A stretch of 42,174 nt of DNA from assembly GCF_000379605.1 (NCBI RefSeq), contig NZ_KB902690.1:1-42174 (forward strand), in the 5' to 3' direction. Under the pieces are notes generated by a model. That model saw nothing but the letters and a program-made list of their open reading frames with translations. It searched no databases and was not told the DNA's origin. A program made the position numbers and the translations under genes. Of the stretch, positions 8,355 to 17,596 are shown piece by piece (the stretch's first letter is position 1; each line of letters opens with the position of its first letter). The stretch comes from Rhizobium giardinii bv. giardinii H152 (GTDB lineage: Bacteria > Pseudomonadota > Alphaproteobacteria > Rhizobiales > Rhizobiaceae).

Positions 8355-8816
8355 TCATTCAACGGAATCCAGCCGGGCAAAATGAGCGGCCCCACTCAGA
8401 TTTTGCGGATCGATTGGTGGTAAATTGGGAGCGCGGGTCAACCCTGCAGGTGCCTCCTGGGCGAGGCTGCTTCCGGGAAAAACGTCGGGACCTGTAGCGC
8501 CTGGCGCTGCGCAAAACATCTGGTAGAGCATATCCATGACGATCTTTGTCCGTCCGTCAGCGATAGAATAATAGATCGTCCGGGATTCACGCCGTGTCTT
8601 CACCAGTCCCGACTGCCTGAGTTCTGCCAATTGCTGAGACAGAGCCGGCTGCTTGATCCCCAGTCCCCCCTGAATATCGCTGACCGATCGCTCCTTCCCG
8701 GCAATATGGCAGAGAAGCATCAGCCGGTTGGCGTTGCTGAACTGGCGCATGAACTCGGCCGCCTCCGGAGCTTGTTCGAGAAGCGCGTCGAGAGAGACGT
8801 CGGACTTCCCGCTCAT
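8355..8816 (-). CDS. bigR: BigR/SqrR-type persulfide-sensing ArsR repressor
   Basis: ArsR-family winged-helix repressor, 153 residues. Cys36 (MLLCHIAG) and Cys102 (QMFCAAP) are 66 residues apart, the same spacing as the sensing pair of BigR (42/108) and SqrR (41/107), which form di- or tetrasulfide links in reactive sulfur. The recognition helix is KQPALSQQLAELRQSGLV. A tail of about 50 residues after Cys102 is longer than usual. Its start overlaps the stop of the peroxiredoxin gene (ATGA), so the two are co-translated. It likely represses both this pair and the divergent blh operon. Confidence 0.85.
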   Translation of the reverse strand: MSGKSDVSLDALLEQAPEAAEFMRQFSNANRLMLLCHIAGKERSVSDIQGGLGIKQPALSQQLAELRQSGLVKTRRESRTIYYSIADGRTKIVMDMLYQMFCAAPGATGPDVFPGSSLAQEAPAGLTRAPNLPPIDPQNLSGAAHFARLDSVE

Positions 8817-9448
8817 GCGCGCTTCTCCCGGAAATACCAGGCTTCGCCGTTCCGGATGTCATCGGATGAGACATCGAGGGCTAGACCTGCCTGTTCGATG
8901 AGATTCTGGCCGGGACGCCAGCCTTCGGGTGTCGAGGCGCTCTCGCGATCGGCTGCCTGAAGGGCTGCGACCAGCCGAAGCAGTTCATCGACTGAGCGAC
9001 CAACGTTCATGGGATACCAGACGATGGCGCGGATAATGCCGGCAGGATCGATGACATAGGTCGCGCGGACTGTCGCGCTGCTGGGCGCACCGTTGTCCAG
9101 CATGCCGTAGGCGCGCGCGATGATCATGGAGGGGTCTTCCAGGACCGGAAAGGCGATCTTTACACCGAACCGATCGTGGATATCGCGCAGCCAGGCGACG
9201 TGGGAATGGAGGCTATCCACGGAGAGCGCGAGAAGGGCGCAGTCGAGCTTGTCGAATTCCGGCGTTGCCTTCGCAAAGGCAATGAACTCGCTGGTGCAGA
9301 CGGGCGTGAAGTCTGCAGGATGCGAGAAGAATACGAGCCAGCGCCCCCGGAAACCTGAAAGTGCAATCGTGCCAGCCGTCGAACGCGCGGTGAAGCCCGG
9401 CGCTGCGTCGTTCATGCCCGGCGGGGCTATGGAGGGGATGTCGCTCAT
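8813..9448 (-). CDS. Peroxiredoxin (1-Cys/Prx6-like)
   Basis: Thiol peroxidase, 211 residues. The peroxidatic Cys51 lies in FTPVCTSEF, with the DFTPVCTSEF, SVDSLHSHVAWLRDI and PVLEDPSMIIARAYGM blocks of the AhpC/Prx6 group; the C-terminal Prx6 extension WRPGQN is present. Cys70 is a second Cys but not in a typical resolving position. It would reduce peroxides and perhaps organic persulfides. It is the promoter-proximal gene, overlapping bigR, and divergent from the persulfide dioxygenase operon. Confidence 0.88.
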   Translation of the reverse strand: MSDIPSIAPPGMNDAAPGFTARSTAGTIALSGFRGRWLVFFSHPADFTPVCTSEFIAFAKATPEFDKLDCALLALSVDSLHSHVAWLRDIHDRFGVKIAFPVLEDPSMIIARAYGMLDNGAPSSATVRATYVIDPAGIIRAIVWYPMNVGRSVDELLRLVAALQAADRESASTPEGWRPGQNLIEQAGLALDVSSDDIRNGEAWYFREKRA

Positions 9449-9526
9449 ACTCTGGTCGCTCGTGGTTGGATTTCAAGTCAGGTGGATGCGCATCATCCTT
9501 AGCCCAAAACTGCATCTGATTTCTAC

Positions 9527-9565
9527 AAAATACATACTTGCATATTTAATGTAAATATGTATTTT
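9527..9565. promoter_or_regulatory. Nested palindromes, probable BigR operator
   Basis: Outer perfect arms AAAATACATA (9527-9536) and TATGTATTTT (9556-9565) enclose, with overlap, an inner perfect repeat CATATTTA-ATG-TAAATATG (9541-9559). The AT-rich block lies in the divergent region, 30 nt before the blh ATG and about 80 nt from the peroxiredoxin start, as expected for the AT-rich BigR site. Confidence 0.65.
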
Positions 9566-9595
9566 AAGCGGGCCTTATTCACGGAGACAAGAGCC

Positions 9596-10534
9596 ATGAC
9601 CGAGAGAAATCCAGATGTCGCGCTCGATCACGCCAGTGCAATCATCAATGCGGCGCTCGCCGATCCGAAACAGCGCCCGGTCGTCAAGTCCTTCTTTGAC
9701 GATCAGACATTTACAATCAGCCATGTGGTGCGCGATCCGGGCTCGAATGCCTGCGCGATCATCGACAGCGTCCTTGATTATGATGCCGCTTCGGGGCGCA
9801 CGACCAACGCCTCGGCGAACGCGCTGATTAATTACATAAAATTCGAAAGTCTCGAAGTTCAGTGGCTTCTGGAAACGCATGCTCATGCAGACCATCTGTC
9901 TGCCGCCCCGTTGTTGCAAAATCTCCTTGGCGGGCAACTGGCGATCGGGCGCGAAATCGTTCGCGTGCAGGAGGTCTTTGGCAAGATTTTCAATGCCGGA
10001 ACCGAGTTCCAGCGCGATGGAAGCCAGTTCGACCAGCTCTTCAACGATGGTGATCGGTTCAAGATCGGTGGTCTCGAGGCAACGGTTCTGCACGTTCCGG
10101 GCCATACGCCGGCCTGCCTTGCCTATGTCATCGGCGACACCGTGTTCCCGGGTGACACTATGTTCATGCCCGACTACGGCACGGCGCGCTGCGACTTTCC
10201 GGGTGGCGATGCCCGGCAGCTTTACCGCTCCATCCGCCGCCTGACGAGACTGCCGGCTGAGGCGCGCATGTTCCTCTGCCACGACTACAAGGCCCCGGGC
10301 CGCGACGAATATGTCTGGGAAACGACTGTCGGGGCGCAGCGCACCGGCAATATCCACGTCCACGACGGCGTCACGGAAGACGAGTTTTACAAGATGCGTA
10401 CCGAACGGGACGCTACGCTTGCCATGCCAAAACTCATTCTGCCATCCGTTCAGGTCAATATGCGGGCCGGCCAGTTGCCGCCGCCTGAAGACAATGGCGT
10501 CCAGTACCTCAAGATACCCATCAACACCTTGTGA
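9596..10534 (+). CDS. blh: Persulfide dioxygenase, ETHE1/Blh type
   Basis: Metallo-beta-lactamase-fold non-heme iron enzyme, 312 residues, oxidising glutathione persulfide to sulfite and glutathione. Ligand motifs THAHADH, GHTPACLAY and GDTMFMPD are visible, with FLCHDYK near the end of the core. I choose the ATG at 9596, which has GGAG 9 nt upstream; the ATG at 9557 lies inside the candidate operator. First gene of a sulfide operon under the probable control of BigR. Confidence 0.9.
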   Translation: MTERNPDVALDHASAIINAALADPKQRPVVKSFFDDQTFTISHVVRDPGSNACAIIDSVLDYDAASGRTTNASANALINYIKFESLEVQWLLETHAHADHLSAAPLLQNLLGGQLAIGREIVRVQEVFGKIFNAGTEFQRDGSQFDQLFNDGDRFKIGGLEATVLHVPGHTPACLAYVIGDTVFPGDTMFMPDYGTARCDFPGGDARQLYRSIRRLTRLPAEARMFLCHDYKAPGRDEYVWETTVGAQRTGNIHVHDGVTEDEFYKMRTERDATLAMPKLILPSVQVNMRAGQLPPPEDNGVQYLKIPINTL

Positions 10535-10971
10535 GCATCATGTCCCAGATCAACTTTCTCTGGCCGCTTTCCGGCGGCCTGCTCATCGGCCTCTCTGCCG
10601 GCCTGTACCTTCTTCTCAACGGCAGGGTCGCCGGCATATCGGGCCTGACGGCCTCGGCCGCGAGCTTGACCGATGCAGGCATCAGTTGGCTTGGGATGGG
10701 TTTCATCGGTGGCATCCTCGCAGGCGCAGCCCTTGCATCCGCTCTGATCCGCCAGCCCGAACTGACGATAACCGCATCGCCGGTGCTGCTGATCACAGGC
10801 GGTCTGATCGTGGGCTTCGGGACGCGGCTCGGGTCCGGCTGCACCAGCGGGCACGGCGTCTGTGGCCTGGCGCGCCTGTCTCCACGCTCGATGATCGCCA
10901 CAGCGACCTTCATGGCGGTCGCAGCCCTGACGGTCTTCGTCGTTCGGACCCTCTTTGGTGGAGGTGCATGA
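10531..10971 (+). CDS. YeeE/YedE sulfur transporter half, first copy
   Basis: Inner-membrane protein of the YeeE/YedE (DUF395, sulf_transp) family, 146 residues, about four helices, with the family motif GTRLGSGCTSGHGVCG holding conserved Cys. Members move thiosulfate or related sulfur species. A GTG start overlaps the blh stop; an ATG 9 nt later is an alternative. It overlaps the next gene, so the two halves probably assemble together. Confidence 0.85.
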   Translation: MSIMSQINFLWPLSGGLLIGLSAGLYLLLNGRVAGISGLTASAASLTDAGISWLGMGFIGGILAGAALASALIRQPELTITASPVLLITGGLIVGFGTRLGSGCTSGHGVCGLARLSPRSMIATATFMAVAALTVFVVRTLFGGGA

Positions 10972-11411
10972 TGTTTGCGCGCATCCTGGCAGCCGTCGCC
11001 TGTGGCCTTCTGTTTGGGGCAGGTCTTGTCGTATCGGACATGATCAATCCGGCCCGCGTCCTTGCCTTCCTGGATATCACCGGTAACTGGGACCCTTCGC
11101 TCGCCTTCGTCATGGGCGGTGCGCTGATCCCGTCATCGATCGCCTACCTTATCCGCAACAAGCGCCGGGCACCGGTCTTCGATACGACGTTCCATGTGCC
11201 TGCCAACGGGAAGCCGGACGGGCGGTTGGTCGGCGGCGCGGTCCTGTTTGGGCTGGGTTGGGGTCTTGTCGGCCTCTGCCCGGGGCCCGCGATCGCCGCG
11301 CTGACGACCGGACGATGGGAGGCTGTTCTCTTTGTCGCAGCGATGCTGGGGGGAATGATCGCCTATCGCTTCACGCTCGGCCGGCCAATGCCCGCCTACA
11401 CATCCAGATAA
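10968..11411 (+). CDS. YeeE/YedE sulfur transporter half, second copy
   Basis: Second YeeE/YedE-type membrane protein, 147 residues, starting MMFARIL with an ATGA overlap to the first copy. It has the paired pattern GAGLVVSDMINPARVLAFLD and the Cys motif GWGLVGLCPGPA. As a pair the two give the duplicated fold found in single-chain YeeE. Same operon and sulfur role as the neighbour. Confidence 0.85.
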   Translation: MMFARILAAVACGLLFGAGLVVSDMINPARVLAFLDITGNWDPSLAFVMGGALIPSSIAYLIRNKRRAPVFDTTFHVPANGKPDGRLVGGAVLFGLGWGLVGLCPGPAIAALTTGRWEAVLFVAAMLGGMIAYRFTLGRPMPAYTSR

Positions 11412-11426
11412 TCCGGGGAGGAAACT

Positions 11427-13106
11427 ATGGATATCCGCAAACTGACCGATATGATTGCCGCATCCCCGCAAATCGAAATCGAAGACATCGAGGCATTGGC
11501 CGCGCTTGGTTACAAGTCCATCATGTCCAACAGGCCGGATGGCGAGGAGCCAAGCCAACCATCGGCAGAGGTCGTCCGGGCTGCCGCCGAAGCGGCAGGT
11601 CTGGCCTTTGCACATGTCCCCGTCGTTGGAGGCAGCATTTCCGATGCTGACATCGAAGCACTCGGCAAGGCATTGAAGGAGTTGCCGCAGCCTGTTCTCG
11701 GCTTCTGCAGGACCGGAACGCGGACAACGACGCTCTGGGCTTTGTCACAGTCTCCAACGCTCGGCGTCGCCCCGGTAATGTCAATCGCAAGCCAGGCGGG
11801 ATACGATCTCTCGGCCCTGCGATCCCGACTGGAGGCTCGGTCACCCGCCGGCGCGATGAAGAAGCCGGCGCTCACCTGCGACGTCCTCATCGTCGGTGCT
11901 GGCTCGGCGGGCATCGCAACCGCTGCCAGCCTGCTGAAACGCCGTCCAGGTCTCGACATTCTGATTATCGATCCTTCAGACCGCCATGCCTATCAACCGG
12001 GCTGGACGATGGTCGGCGGCGGCATATTCAAGCCCCAGGATACGGTCCGCCCGATGCGCGACATCATGCCCGATGGCGTCCGTTGGGAGAAGGTCGCCGT
12101 TGCGGCCTTCGAGCCGGAGCGGGACACGGCGTCTCTGGCTGACGGGCGTACGGTTGGTTATCGCATGATAGTCGCAGCCCCCGGCATCAAGCTCAACTGG
12201 GGTGCCATCGAAGGGCTTGAAGACAGCCTGGGGCGCAATGGCGTCACCTCCAACTACCGTGTTGAAACCGCCCCATATACCTGGAGCCTTGTACGGAACC
12301 TCAAAGGCGGGCGGGCGCTGTTCACCCAGCCGCCCATGCCCATCAAATGCGCCGGCGCGCCGCAGAAGGCCCTCTATCTTTCGGGCGATCACTGGTTCCG
12401 CATGGGCCGGATCAACGATATCGACATCGAGTTCCACAATGCCGGTCCCGTGTTGTTCGGCGTCAAGGATTATGTCCCGGCGCTGATGGAATACATGACG
12501 AAATACCGCGCCGACCTGAATTTCGGTTCGCGCCTCGTTTCGGTCGATGGTCCGTCAAAGACGGCGACCTTTGCCCGCACAGGGTCTGATGGGACGGTCA
12601 CGGAAGACAGGCGCGGCTTCGACATCATCCATGTCTGCCCGCCGCAGATCGCGCCCGACTTCATCCGCGAAAGCCCGCTTGCGGCGGCAAGCGGCTGGAT
12701 AGAGGTGGATGAGGCGACCCTGCAGCACAAGCGCTTCGAGAACATCTTCGCGCTCGGCGACGCCGCCTCAACATCCAATGCCAAGACGGCTGCCGCAGCG
12801 CGCAAGCAGGCACCGGTGGTGGCCGAGAACCTACTGGCGGTCATGGCCGGCAAGGCGATGCCGTGCGTCTACGACGGATACGGTTCCTGCCCGCTGACCG
12901 TCGAGCGCGGCAAGATCGTGCTGGCCGAGTTCGGCTATGGCGGTAAGCTCCTACCGACGTTCCCGACCTGGCTGATCGATGGCACCAAGCCGTCCTCGCT
13001 TGCCTGGTACCTGAAGTCCGAAGCCCTGACGCCGCTCTATTGGCATGGCATGCTCAAGGGCCGCGAATGGCTCGTTTCCCCTGAAATCAAGTCCTCGGCC
13101 GCGTAG
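11427..13106 (+). CDS. DUF442 phosphatase-like/sulfurtransferase fused to type II sulfide:quinone oxidoreductase
   Basis: Fusion protein, 559 residues. Residues 1-135 form a DUF442 tyrosine-phosphatase-like domain with Cys94 in GFCRTGTRT, a group linked to sulfur transfer. Residues 150-559 form an FAD oxidoreductase with VLIVGAGSAGIATA. Cys308 (PIKCAGAPQK) and Cys488 (DGYGSCPL) match both redox-active Cys of human-type SQOR, so it should oxidise sulfide to persulfide and pass electrons to quinone. GGAGG lies 6 nt before the ATG. The product persulfide would be the substrate of Blh from the same operon. Confidence 0.9.
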   Translation: MDIRKLTDMIAASPQIEIEDIEALAALGYKSIMSNRPDGEEPSQPSAEVVRAAAEAAGLAFAHVPVVGGSISDADIEALGKALKELPQPVLGFCRTGTRTTTLWALSQSPTLGVAPVMSIASQAGYDLSALRSRLEARSPAGAMKKPALTCDVLIVGAGSAGIATAASLLKRRPGLDILIIDPSDRHAYQPGWTMVGGGIFKPQDTVRPMRDIMPDGVRWEKVAVAAFEPERDTASLADGRTVGYRMIVAAPGIKLNWGAIEGLEDSLGRNGVTSNYRVETAPYTWSLVRNLKGGRALFTQPPMPIKCAGAPQKALYLSGDHWFRMGRINDIDIEFHNAGPVLFGVKDYVPALMEYMTKYRADLNFGSRLVSVDGPSKTATFARTGSDGTVTEDRRGFDIIHVCPPQIAPDFIRESPLAAASGWIEVDEATLQHKRFENIFALGDAASTSNAKTAAAARKQAPVVAENLLAVMAGKAMPCVYDGYGSCPLTVERGKIVLAEFGYGGKLLPTFPTWLIDGTKPSSLAWYLKSEALTPLYWHGMLKGREWLVSPEIKSSAA

Positions 13107-13138
13107 GCGGCTTTGCATCACCAAAACGGTCACAAGCA

Positions 13139-14896
13139 ATGTCGAGCAGCCTAGCAAGATATTTTCCCGTCCTCGAATGGGGCCGCACCTATAGCGGCCG
13201 GATTCTCGCGAACGATCTGGTAGCGGCGGTGATCGTCACCATCATGCTCATTCCACAGAGTCTTGCCTATTCGATGCTTGCTGGCCTGCCGCCCGTCATC
13301 GGGCTCTACGCGTCCATGGCCCCTCTGCTGGCCTATGCCGTCTTCGGTACCAGCCGGACGCTGGCCGTCGGACCCGTCGCCGTGATCTCGCTGATGACGG
13401 CTGCGGCTGCCAGCAAGGTGGCAACAGCCGGTTCGCCCGAGTACATCGCGGCGGCGCTCATCCTGGCATTTCTGTCCGGGCTTATTCTGCTTGTGATGGG
13501 GCTGCTGAAGCTTGGGGCGCTCGCCAATCTGCTGTCGCACCCCGTCATCTCCGGCTTCATCACAGCGCCCGGACTGATCATCGCATCGAGCCAGCTTGGC
13601 CATATTCTCGGCATCAAAACCTCCGGCGAAACGCTGGTGGCGATCGTCGGCAGCTTTTTCCGCAATATCGGTCAGCTCAATCCTTGGACCGCCATGGTTG
13701 GTATCCCGGCCGTCGCCTTCCTGTTCTGGGTCAGAAAGGGTCTGAAGCCGCTCTTGATCAAGCTTGGTCTGCAAACGCGGCCCGCCGATCTCATTGCCAA
13801 GGCCGGTCCGGTCTTTGCCATCGCGCTGACCACCGCCGCCGTCGCGCTGTTCGACCTTGCCGAACATGGCGTGAAGATCGTCGGCACCATTCCGACTGGT
13901 GTTCCGCCGCTGACAATTCCGTTGTTCGATCCGCAACTCTGGATGCAACTCGCCGCGCCCGCTCTTTTCCTCAGCATCATCGGCTTCGTCGAATCCGTCT
14001 CGGTTGCCAAGACCCTCGCCGCCAAGCGCCGCCAGCGCATTCGGCCGGATCAGGAACTGATCGGGCTTGGGGCTTCGAACCTCGCTGCTGCGTTTACGGG
14101 CGGATATCCCGTCACGGGCGGGTTTGCCCGCTCCGTCGTCAACTTCGACGCGGGTGCTGAAACGCCGGCCGCTGGCGTCTTTACCGCCATCGGCATCGGG
14201 CTCGCCGCCCTGACGCTCACGCCGCTCCTCTACTTCCTGCCCAACGCGACGCTGGCGGCGACGATCATCGTTGCCGTCCTCAGCCTCGTCAACATCAAGG
14301 CCATCCTTGACGTCTGGCGTTATTCCAAGAGCGATTTCGCCGCCATGATGCTGACCATCGGCATGACGCTTGTCGCGGGCGTCGAGGCAGGCGTGGTCGC
14401 CGGCGTCGGCCTCTCGGTCCTGCTTTTTCTCCACAAGGCCTCGAAACCACATATGGCCATCGTCGGCCTCGTCCCCGGAACGCAACACTTTCGAAACATC
14501 CACCGCCACGAGGTCGCGACCAGCCCGCGCGTTCTCAACGTTCGCATTGACGAGAGCCTGACGTTCACCAATGCCGGCTGGCTGGAAGAAGCCGTCACGG
14601 ACTTGGCCCTCAAAAGCCCGGATGTACGGGACGTCGTGCTGATGTGTTCGGCGGTCAACGAAATCGACGCGACGGCACTCGAAAGTATCGAGGCGCTGAA
14701 CCATCGGCTGTCATCCGCGGACGTCCGCCTGCACCTGTCGGAAGTCAAGGGCCCCGTGATGGACCGGCTTAAACGTTCGCATTTCCTCGAAGAATTGACC
14801 GGGCAGGTTTTCCTGAGTCAGTTTGATGCCCTGCAGGCGCTGTCGCCTGAGTTACTGTTGGCAACGTCGGTCAAACGTGTGGCACCGATTCGCTGA
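13139..14896 (+). CDS. SulP-family anion transporter with STAS domain
   Basis: Membrane transporter of the SulP/SLC26 family, 585 residues: about 12-14 helices with the sulfate-transporter signature near PQSLAYSMLAGLPPVIGLYAS, then a C-terminal STAS domain (about 450-575). It starts 33 nt after the SQR fusion and is likely in the same transcript. It probably exports or imports sulfate or sulfite, matching the sulfite produced by Blh; the direction is inferred. Confidence 0.9.
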   Translation: MSSSLARYFPVLEWGRTYSGRILANDLVAAVIVTIMLIPQSLAYSMLAGLPPVIGLYASMAPLLAYAVFGTSRTLAVGPVAVISLMTAAAASKVATAGSPEYIAAALILAFLSGLILLVMGLLKLGALANLLSHPVISGFITAPGLIIASSQLGHILGIKTSGETLVAIVGSFFRNIGQLNPWTAMVGIPAVAFLFWVRKGLKPLLIKLGLQTRPADLIAKAGPVFAIALTTAAVALFDLAEHGVKIVGTIPTGVPPLTIPLFDPQLWMQLAAPALFLSIIGFVESVSVAKTLAAKRRQRIRPDQELIGLGASNLAAAFTGGYPVTGGFARSVVNFDAGAETPAAGVFTAIGIGLAALTLTPLLYFLPNATLAATIIVAVLSLVNIKAILDVWRYSKSDFAAMMLTIGMTLVAGVEAGVVAGVGLSVLLFLHKASKPHMAIVGLVPGTQHFRNIHRHEVATSPRVLNVRIDESLTFTNAGWLEEAVTDLALKSPDVRDVVLMCSAVNEIDATALESIEALNHRLSSADVRLHLSEVKGPVMDRLKRSHFLEELTGQVFLSQFDALQALSPELLLATSVKRVAPIR

Positions 14897-15067
14897 TTCC
14901 TTGACGGCATTTCTCGCAACACATCTCGGAACCAACGGTGTACGGGAACCGCAGAGCGGGCCTTTCACGAAAGATGGTCGCGGTGGTCAGGCCGAGATTG
15001 CGCAGCGAGCGTGATGGGGCTAATTCGGTCCGATGGCTGACCATGTGATGGGTGTTTGGAAGTGAAT

Positions 15068-16855
15068 GTGGCGTTTGCGTTAAGGAACGCGTTGCGGCGG
15101 TCAGGTCCTCTGAGGCTTCTGTTCGCGCCCGGCCGGTTCAGAGCTTTCGTTCGCCAGAGCGAGCTTGGTATCGCGATTATCGGGGCAGTCGTCGGCGTGA
15201 TTGCCGGGCTCGTGGTGGTTGCCATGGCAACGGTTGTGCGTTTGCTGCATGAGTGGATTTTTCGCATTGGAGCAGACGAGCGGTTGAGCAGTGCAACCTC
15301 GCTCAATCACACCATCATTCTGGTGGCACCTATCATCGGTGGCCTGATCCTCGGTGCTGTTATATTCATCCTCGCTTACAAGCGCAAAAAGCCGATGGTC
15401 GATCCGATTGAAGCCAATGCGCTTCATGGCGGACGTCTTTCGTTAACGGACAGCTTTATTGTCTGTGTTCAGAACCTTGTTTCAAATGGTTTCGGAGCAT
15501 CCGTAGGGCTGGAGGCCGGCTATACTCAGTTGTCATCCGGTTTTGCGTCCAAGATCGGCATTGCGTTGAAGCTGCGCCGGGGCGACCTGCGTATCCTCGT
15601 CGGTTGCGGTGCCGCCGGCGCGATCGCTGCCGCGTTCAATGCGCCTTTGACCGGCGCGTTCTATGCGTTCGAACTCATCATTGGCTCCTACAGCATTGCC
15701 AGTCTTACGCCCGTGATCGCCGCATCCTTGCTGGCGACGAATGTCGCACGGCTGTTGATGCCAAGCAGCTTTCTGGTGAATGCGGCCACTTTTGGCTCCG
15801 TCATTCCAACCGACTATATGCCAGCGCTTCTGCTCGGCCTGCTTTGCGCAGGTGGAGGCATCCTTCTGTTGACGGGTGTGTCGATGGTGGAAGAGGTGGC
15901 CCGCAAGAGTTCTATTCCTCCCGCTGTCCGTCCCGTCCTCGGAGGGGCGATCGTCGGACTTCTTGCGATTGTGTCGCCGCAGGTGCTGTCCGGCGGGCAC
16001 GGCGCGTTGCACCTCAATCTTGACCAGGATTTGGCTATTCCCGCGCTTGGATTTCTGCTGCTAATGAAATCGCTGGCGTCAGCGGTATCGATCGGTTCCG
16101 GGTTTCGCGGTGGTCTGTTCTTTGCCTCCCTGTTTCTCGGTGCTTTGCTGGGTAAAATCTACGCCTTGGCGGGCATGTTGCTTTTTCCCGGAACCATTTT
16201 GGTGCCGACGGTCTACGCGATCATCGGCATGAGTTGCCTGGCCGCTTCGGTTATAGGCGGACCTTTGACCTTTCTCGCCCTCGAGGTGACCGGTGATTTC
16301 TCGATCACCGCCTTGACGCTCGCTGCAGTCATTACGGCATCTCTGACGGTACGGAACCTGTTCGGATATTCGTTTGCGACCTGGCGGTTTCATCTGAGGG
16401 GCGAAAGCATCCGCAGTGCGCACGATGTCGGTTGGATCAGAAACCTGACAGTCGACAAACTGATGCGGCCCGATGTGAAAACAGCAAACGTTGGAAGCAC
16501 GCTCGGCAAATTCCGGGAGTGTTTCCCGCTCGGCTCGACGCAGCGCGTTGTAATTGTTGATAACGCTGGCAAGTATGTTGGCATTGTCATCGTCCCCGAG
16601 GCCCACACCAGCCTCGTCGCGGATGGTGAAGGGGTGATTTTGGACCTAGTTCGCTACAAGGCCGCCTATCTACTTCCGACCATGAATGCCAAGCAAGCAG
16701 CGACGATCTTCGAACATACTGAAAGCGAAGCGCTGGCGGTGGTCAACAACAAGATCGAACAACGGGTTATCGGGCTTCTCACAGAGAGTTACACACTCCG
16801 TCGCTACAGCGAAGAGTTGGACAAGAGACGCCGGGAGGTCTCGGGAGAGACCTGA
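15068..16855 (+). CDS. ClC-family chloride channel or exchanger with CBS pair
   Basis: ClC anion transporter, about 595 residues. The gating-Glu region reads GASVGLEAGYTQL (normally GREGP), so Glu is kept but Pro is lost; SGFRGGLFFASLF is the later filter motif. A CBS-domain pair occupies about residues 460-585 (DKLMRPDV onwards). The start is unclear: the GTG at 15068 has GGAAG 5 nt upstream, and a TTG at 15056 is possible. Separated by about 170 nt from the SulP gene; joint transcription is uncertain. Confidence 0.85.
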   Translation: MAFALRNALRRSGPLRLLFAPGRFRAFVRQSELGIAIIGAVVGVIAGLVVVAMATVVRLLHEWIFRIGADERLSSATSLNHTIILVAPIIGGLILGAVIFILAYKRKKPMVDPIEANALHGGRLSLTDSFIVCVQNLVSNGFGASVGLEAGYTQLSSGFASKIGIALKLRRGDLRILVGCGAAGAIAAAFNAPLTGAFYAFELIIGSYSIASLTPVIAASLLATNVARLLMPSSFLVNAATFGSVIPTDYMPALLLGLLCAGGGILLLTGVSMVEEVARKSSIPPAVRPVLGGAIVGLLAIVSPQVLSGGHGALHLNLDQDLAIPALGFLLLMKSLASAVSIGSGFRGGLFFASLFLGALLGKIYALAGMLLFPGTILVPTVYAIIGMSCLAASVIGGPLTFLALEVTGDFSITALTLAAVITASLTVRNLFGYSFATWRFHLRGESIRSAHDVGWIRNLTVDKLMRPDVKTANVGSTLGKFRECFPLGSTQRVVIVDNAGKYVGIVIVPEAHTSLVADGEGVILDLVRYKAAYLLPTMNAKQAATIFEHTESEALAVVNNKIEQRVIGLLTESYTLRRYSEELDKRRREVSGET

Positions 16856-16893
16856 CCCGAGCACAAGATGCGGACGTTGTTTCGGCGTCGTTG

Positions 16894-16915
16894 ACCGCCT
16901 TCCTCGTGAGGCGGT
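16894..16915. terminator. Hairpin after the ClC gene
   Basis: Perfect stem ACCGCCT/AGGCGGT with an 8-nt loop, 40 nt after the ClC stop. There is no T-run, so it may be a weak terminator or a stabilising hairpin. Confidence 0.4.
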
Positions 16916-17018
16916 TCGCTCGCCGGCATCTGTTTTCCACCGCCCTATAGGTTGGCGATAGACATCGCCCCGGTTGTCGCACTTTCGCGAAGTTTTGGCG
17001 CGGTCGAAAGGAGATAGC

Positions 17019-17429
17019 GTGTCCGAACTGACGATACTGACGGTGGCTCCGGCAAAGCTCCAGCTCCACGCTCACGCTCACGCATGCGGTCCTCTATGGG
17101 CTGGGCGTAGCGATTGGTGCGGGCAGGGGAACCTGCCGGCTTTCCTCGGTAGGTTGAACCCGGTAACCGGTACGCCGCTGGTCGCAACCGCGATCGGTGT
17201 TTCGATGATCCTTGTCTTTTCACTCGCGGTGCCGCTTGAAGGCCTGGCAAAACTGACAAAGCAATTCACGCTTGGCGTGGTCGCGATCGTCAATCTTTCC
17301 TTGATCCGCATAAAGATGCGGGAGGTAGCGCCCCCACCCGGCATTTTTGTCTGCCCTTTCTGGGTGTCCGTCGCCGGTCTGATTGCCAGCGTGCTTCTGC
17401 TCGCGCTCGATATCGTCCTGTTTTCTTGA
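17019..17429 (+). pseudogene. Amino-acid permease (APC family), internally deleted
   Basis: A GTG with an AAGGAG site starts VSELTILTVAPAK; a frameshift then lets the first helix THAVLYGLGVAIGAG be read in another frame. It jumps straight to the C-terminal helices (LPAFLGRLNPVTGTPLVATA onwards, three helices). About 300 central residues are missing relative to intact APC permeases. Not functional. Confidence 0.7.
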
Positions 17430-17596
17430 TGCCGATCAAGCAGCGCGTCGCGACCTGTTGATAGTGTCAGGCCGATCGCCATCGCGCATAAGGTCATCGA
17501 GCCCGTGGTGCCGATGCTCGACTTCGAACTTCACGGTACACTTTCCAACACAATCGCCGCCGCGGTGCGCCTCGAGGGCGTGATCGGGAGAAAAAC

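Noticed and set aside
9575..10363. Minus-strand frame over the persulfide dioxygenase
   Set aside because: Shadow of a gene with clear metal-ligand motifs on the plus strand.
13151..14704. Long open frame on the minus strand over the SulP gene
   Set aside because: It is an antisense shadow: composition is charged and repetitive, no family motif appears, and the plus strand encodes a complete transporter.
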